64,000 bases of DNA, taken from the NCBI RefSeq assembly GCF_021130785.1, contig NW_025778892.1, forward strand, positions 1 to 64,000. Reading direction: 5' to 3'. The position numbers and the translations under genes were made by a program. How positions within the stretch are numbered: position 1 is the first letter of the stretch; every line of letters begins with the position of its first letter. Shown piece after piece: positions 62,541-64,000 of the stretch. The notes under the pieces were generated by a model that saw only the letters and a list, made by a program, of their open reading frames with translations, ran no database searches and was not told the origin of the DNA. This DNA comes from Homalodisca vitripennis (lineage: Eukaryota; Arthropoda; Insecta; Hemiptera; Cicadellidae).

Positions 62541-64000
62541 TCTAGATTTAAATAACATAGTCCTGAATATTGTGTTGAGAATAATTTTTTGTTGAGATAT
62601 TTTTAGTAAAACCTGATGTAAACGAGTTTGTTTAAACGGAAGAATAAATTAATTGTTCGTCATTCCTTTGACAAAAGTTATTTAGACATGCTTGATATAA
62701 AGGAGTTGATAGTAATTATGTAATTTTAAAATACAGATAAAGGAATTAACATGAAAAAGGAGAAATTCTGTCTCTAGAATAGCCAAAGTTAGCAATTATT
62801 TGTTAACACTCAACAACAGTTCCTAAACATACAGATTACTAGCAACGAGCCATGAGTTAGCCGTATTTTCGTACGGTATTAAAGAAGTATAATAGGCATA
62901 TTCATTTAATAATATATTTCTGTAATAACTCTGGTGACACACTAAGGTATATTCCGTTTTCTGTAGTATTTCAAGATTAATAAAACTTATCAAATTATTG
63001 TATAAACCATGAATAATTTAAAGTTACAGTTTCTGGATGTTTTCAAGTGTTAAAGAACACCGACATGAGACCAACATGTTACAACCACGAAGGTATGAGA
63101 TTTTACAAAATGTCTGGTTTTCAACCGCTAAACACAGTTGGCAGCCACTATAAGTAGGTCACTGTTGTACTCTTGTGTTCTGATAGCTTTTGTTAAATTG
63201 CGTGATGTACGTTTTACCTTAAACAATATCCTATCTGTCTGATATTTTTTGAAAAGGTGAAGCTTTTCTCTGTCTGATATTTTTCAATTTATAGAACGTT
63301 CTATTAAAAGTAGAATTATGTCCTAATACCAAATTATATTAAATGTTTAATTAAATGTTTAATCAATGTTACGAGTATTAACGAGTTTATTCCTTTCAAT
63401 GAAAACCTGTGTAGAGCCTGTTACTTTAAAATAATAAAAGCTTCATTTATACCTTATTATATCTTTTGTTCTTAAGATTTTTATACATAATTTAAAGCTT
63501 ATACTGACGTTTAAACTTCTTTATATAAATAATTCTATAGAAATACTATACCGATAGGGATTGGTGTTATTTATTATTCAAACAAACAAAGCACGGAAAT
63601 ATGAATCGTAGACTTATCCTAGCACTTATAACACGTTTTGAATTTTTCTTACCATACCAATATCTACGTTATGTAGATTTCTTCTGATTTAAATATGCGA
63701 CCAACTTTCCTATAATTCGATAGGAACCACGGCAGTTTTAGATAAGTGTGAATTTACAAGACTCCCTTACCCCTCAAGGGAAGGAGGGATTATAAGTCTT
63801 TAATATACAGACAGAATTAGTATATTAAGAGGATGAATTTTTATTGTAATATTATAATATTCTTAATATGTAAAAGAAAACGATAGTTTTGTTATTACTC
63901 TAGTTTATATGTATGTCTATGTTAAATTAAAGTTGGCATTTGTTTAAGAAAAAACTTAAATTCTCCTGTTTCCAGTGATCTGAGACAAAAATTTCTCTAT
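62251..64000. other. AT-rich non-coding DNA with microsatellite
   Basis: A (TA)n run lies at 62489-62537 with a shorter one near 62435-62450. TCTGTCTGATATTTTT occurs twice, about 37 bp apart (near 63234 and 63271). No gene is recognised up to the window end. Confidence 0.5.

Overview
This window is most consistent with non-coding nuclear DNA of an arthropod, probably an insect. It is strongly AT-rich, has long (TA)n, (GT)n and (CT)n microsatellites, and contains no dense operon-like coding. Every clear coding signal belongs to a transposable element: a mag-like Ty3/gypsy retrotransposon, an R1-clade LINE, a piggyBac-like element, two types of Tc1/mariner relative, and a Pol III-derived SINE. 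The insect call is inferred from this TE mix. An order such as Hemiptera is plausible but cannot be shown from the sequence. I could not identify any host protein-coding gene with confidence.

Layout. 0-12 kb is AT-rich non-coding DNA with a dispersed ~650-bp repeat at 1.8-2.4 kb and a SINE at 10.4 kb. 12.9-13.25 kb is a recent ~195-bp tandem duplication. 15.2-16.5 kb is a 5'-truncated R1-clade LINE (minus strand) sitting inside an (AC)n tract, itself bracketed by 60-bp inverted arms; a solitary SINE tail lies beside it. 17.5-18.9 kb is a decayed piggyBac-like transposase (plus). 23.3-24.9 kb is a frameshifted mariner-like transposase with a DD41D-type spacing (minus). 27.6-28.1 kb is an unclassified ~457-bp insertion flanked by a perfect 12-bp direct repeat. 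32.6-35.8 kb is a nested, palindromic pair of related mariner-like copies. 36-56 kb is almost empty apart from microsatellites, degenerate repeats, a small ribozyme-like stem-loop at 52.9 kb and one weak exon candidate at 47 kb. 56.41-60.85 kb is a nearly intact, young LTR retrotransposon. A second, inverted copy of the 1.8-kb repeat lies at 61.6-62.25 kb.

The best preserved element is the LTR retrotransposon: LTRs of 152 and 153 bp differing by one T, a 5-bp target duplication, a primer-binding site matching the 3' end of tRNA-Ser(GCU), a polypurine tract, and one gag-pol reading frame of 1363 codons broken by just two in-frame stops. The other elements are relics with many stops and frameshifts. 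I found no CRISPR array, bacterial-type operon, rRNA or confident tRNA gene, and no convincing new multi-gene system. The unusual items are structural: the LINE in an AC microsatellite within a palindrome, the composite mariner palindrome, the hammerhead-like stem-loop, and the uncharacterised repeats.
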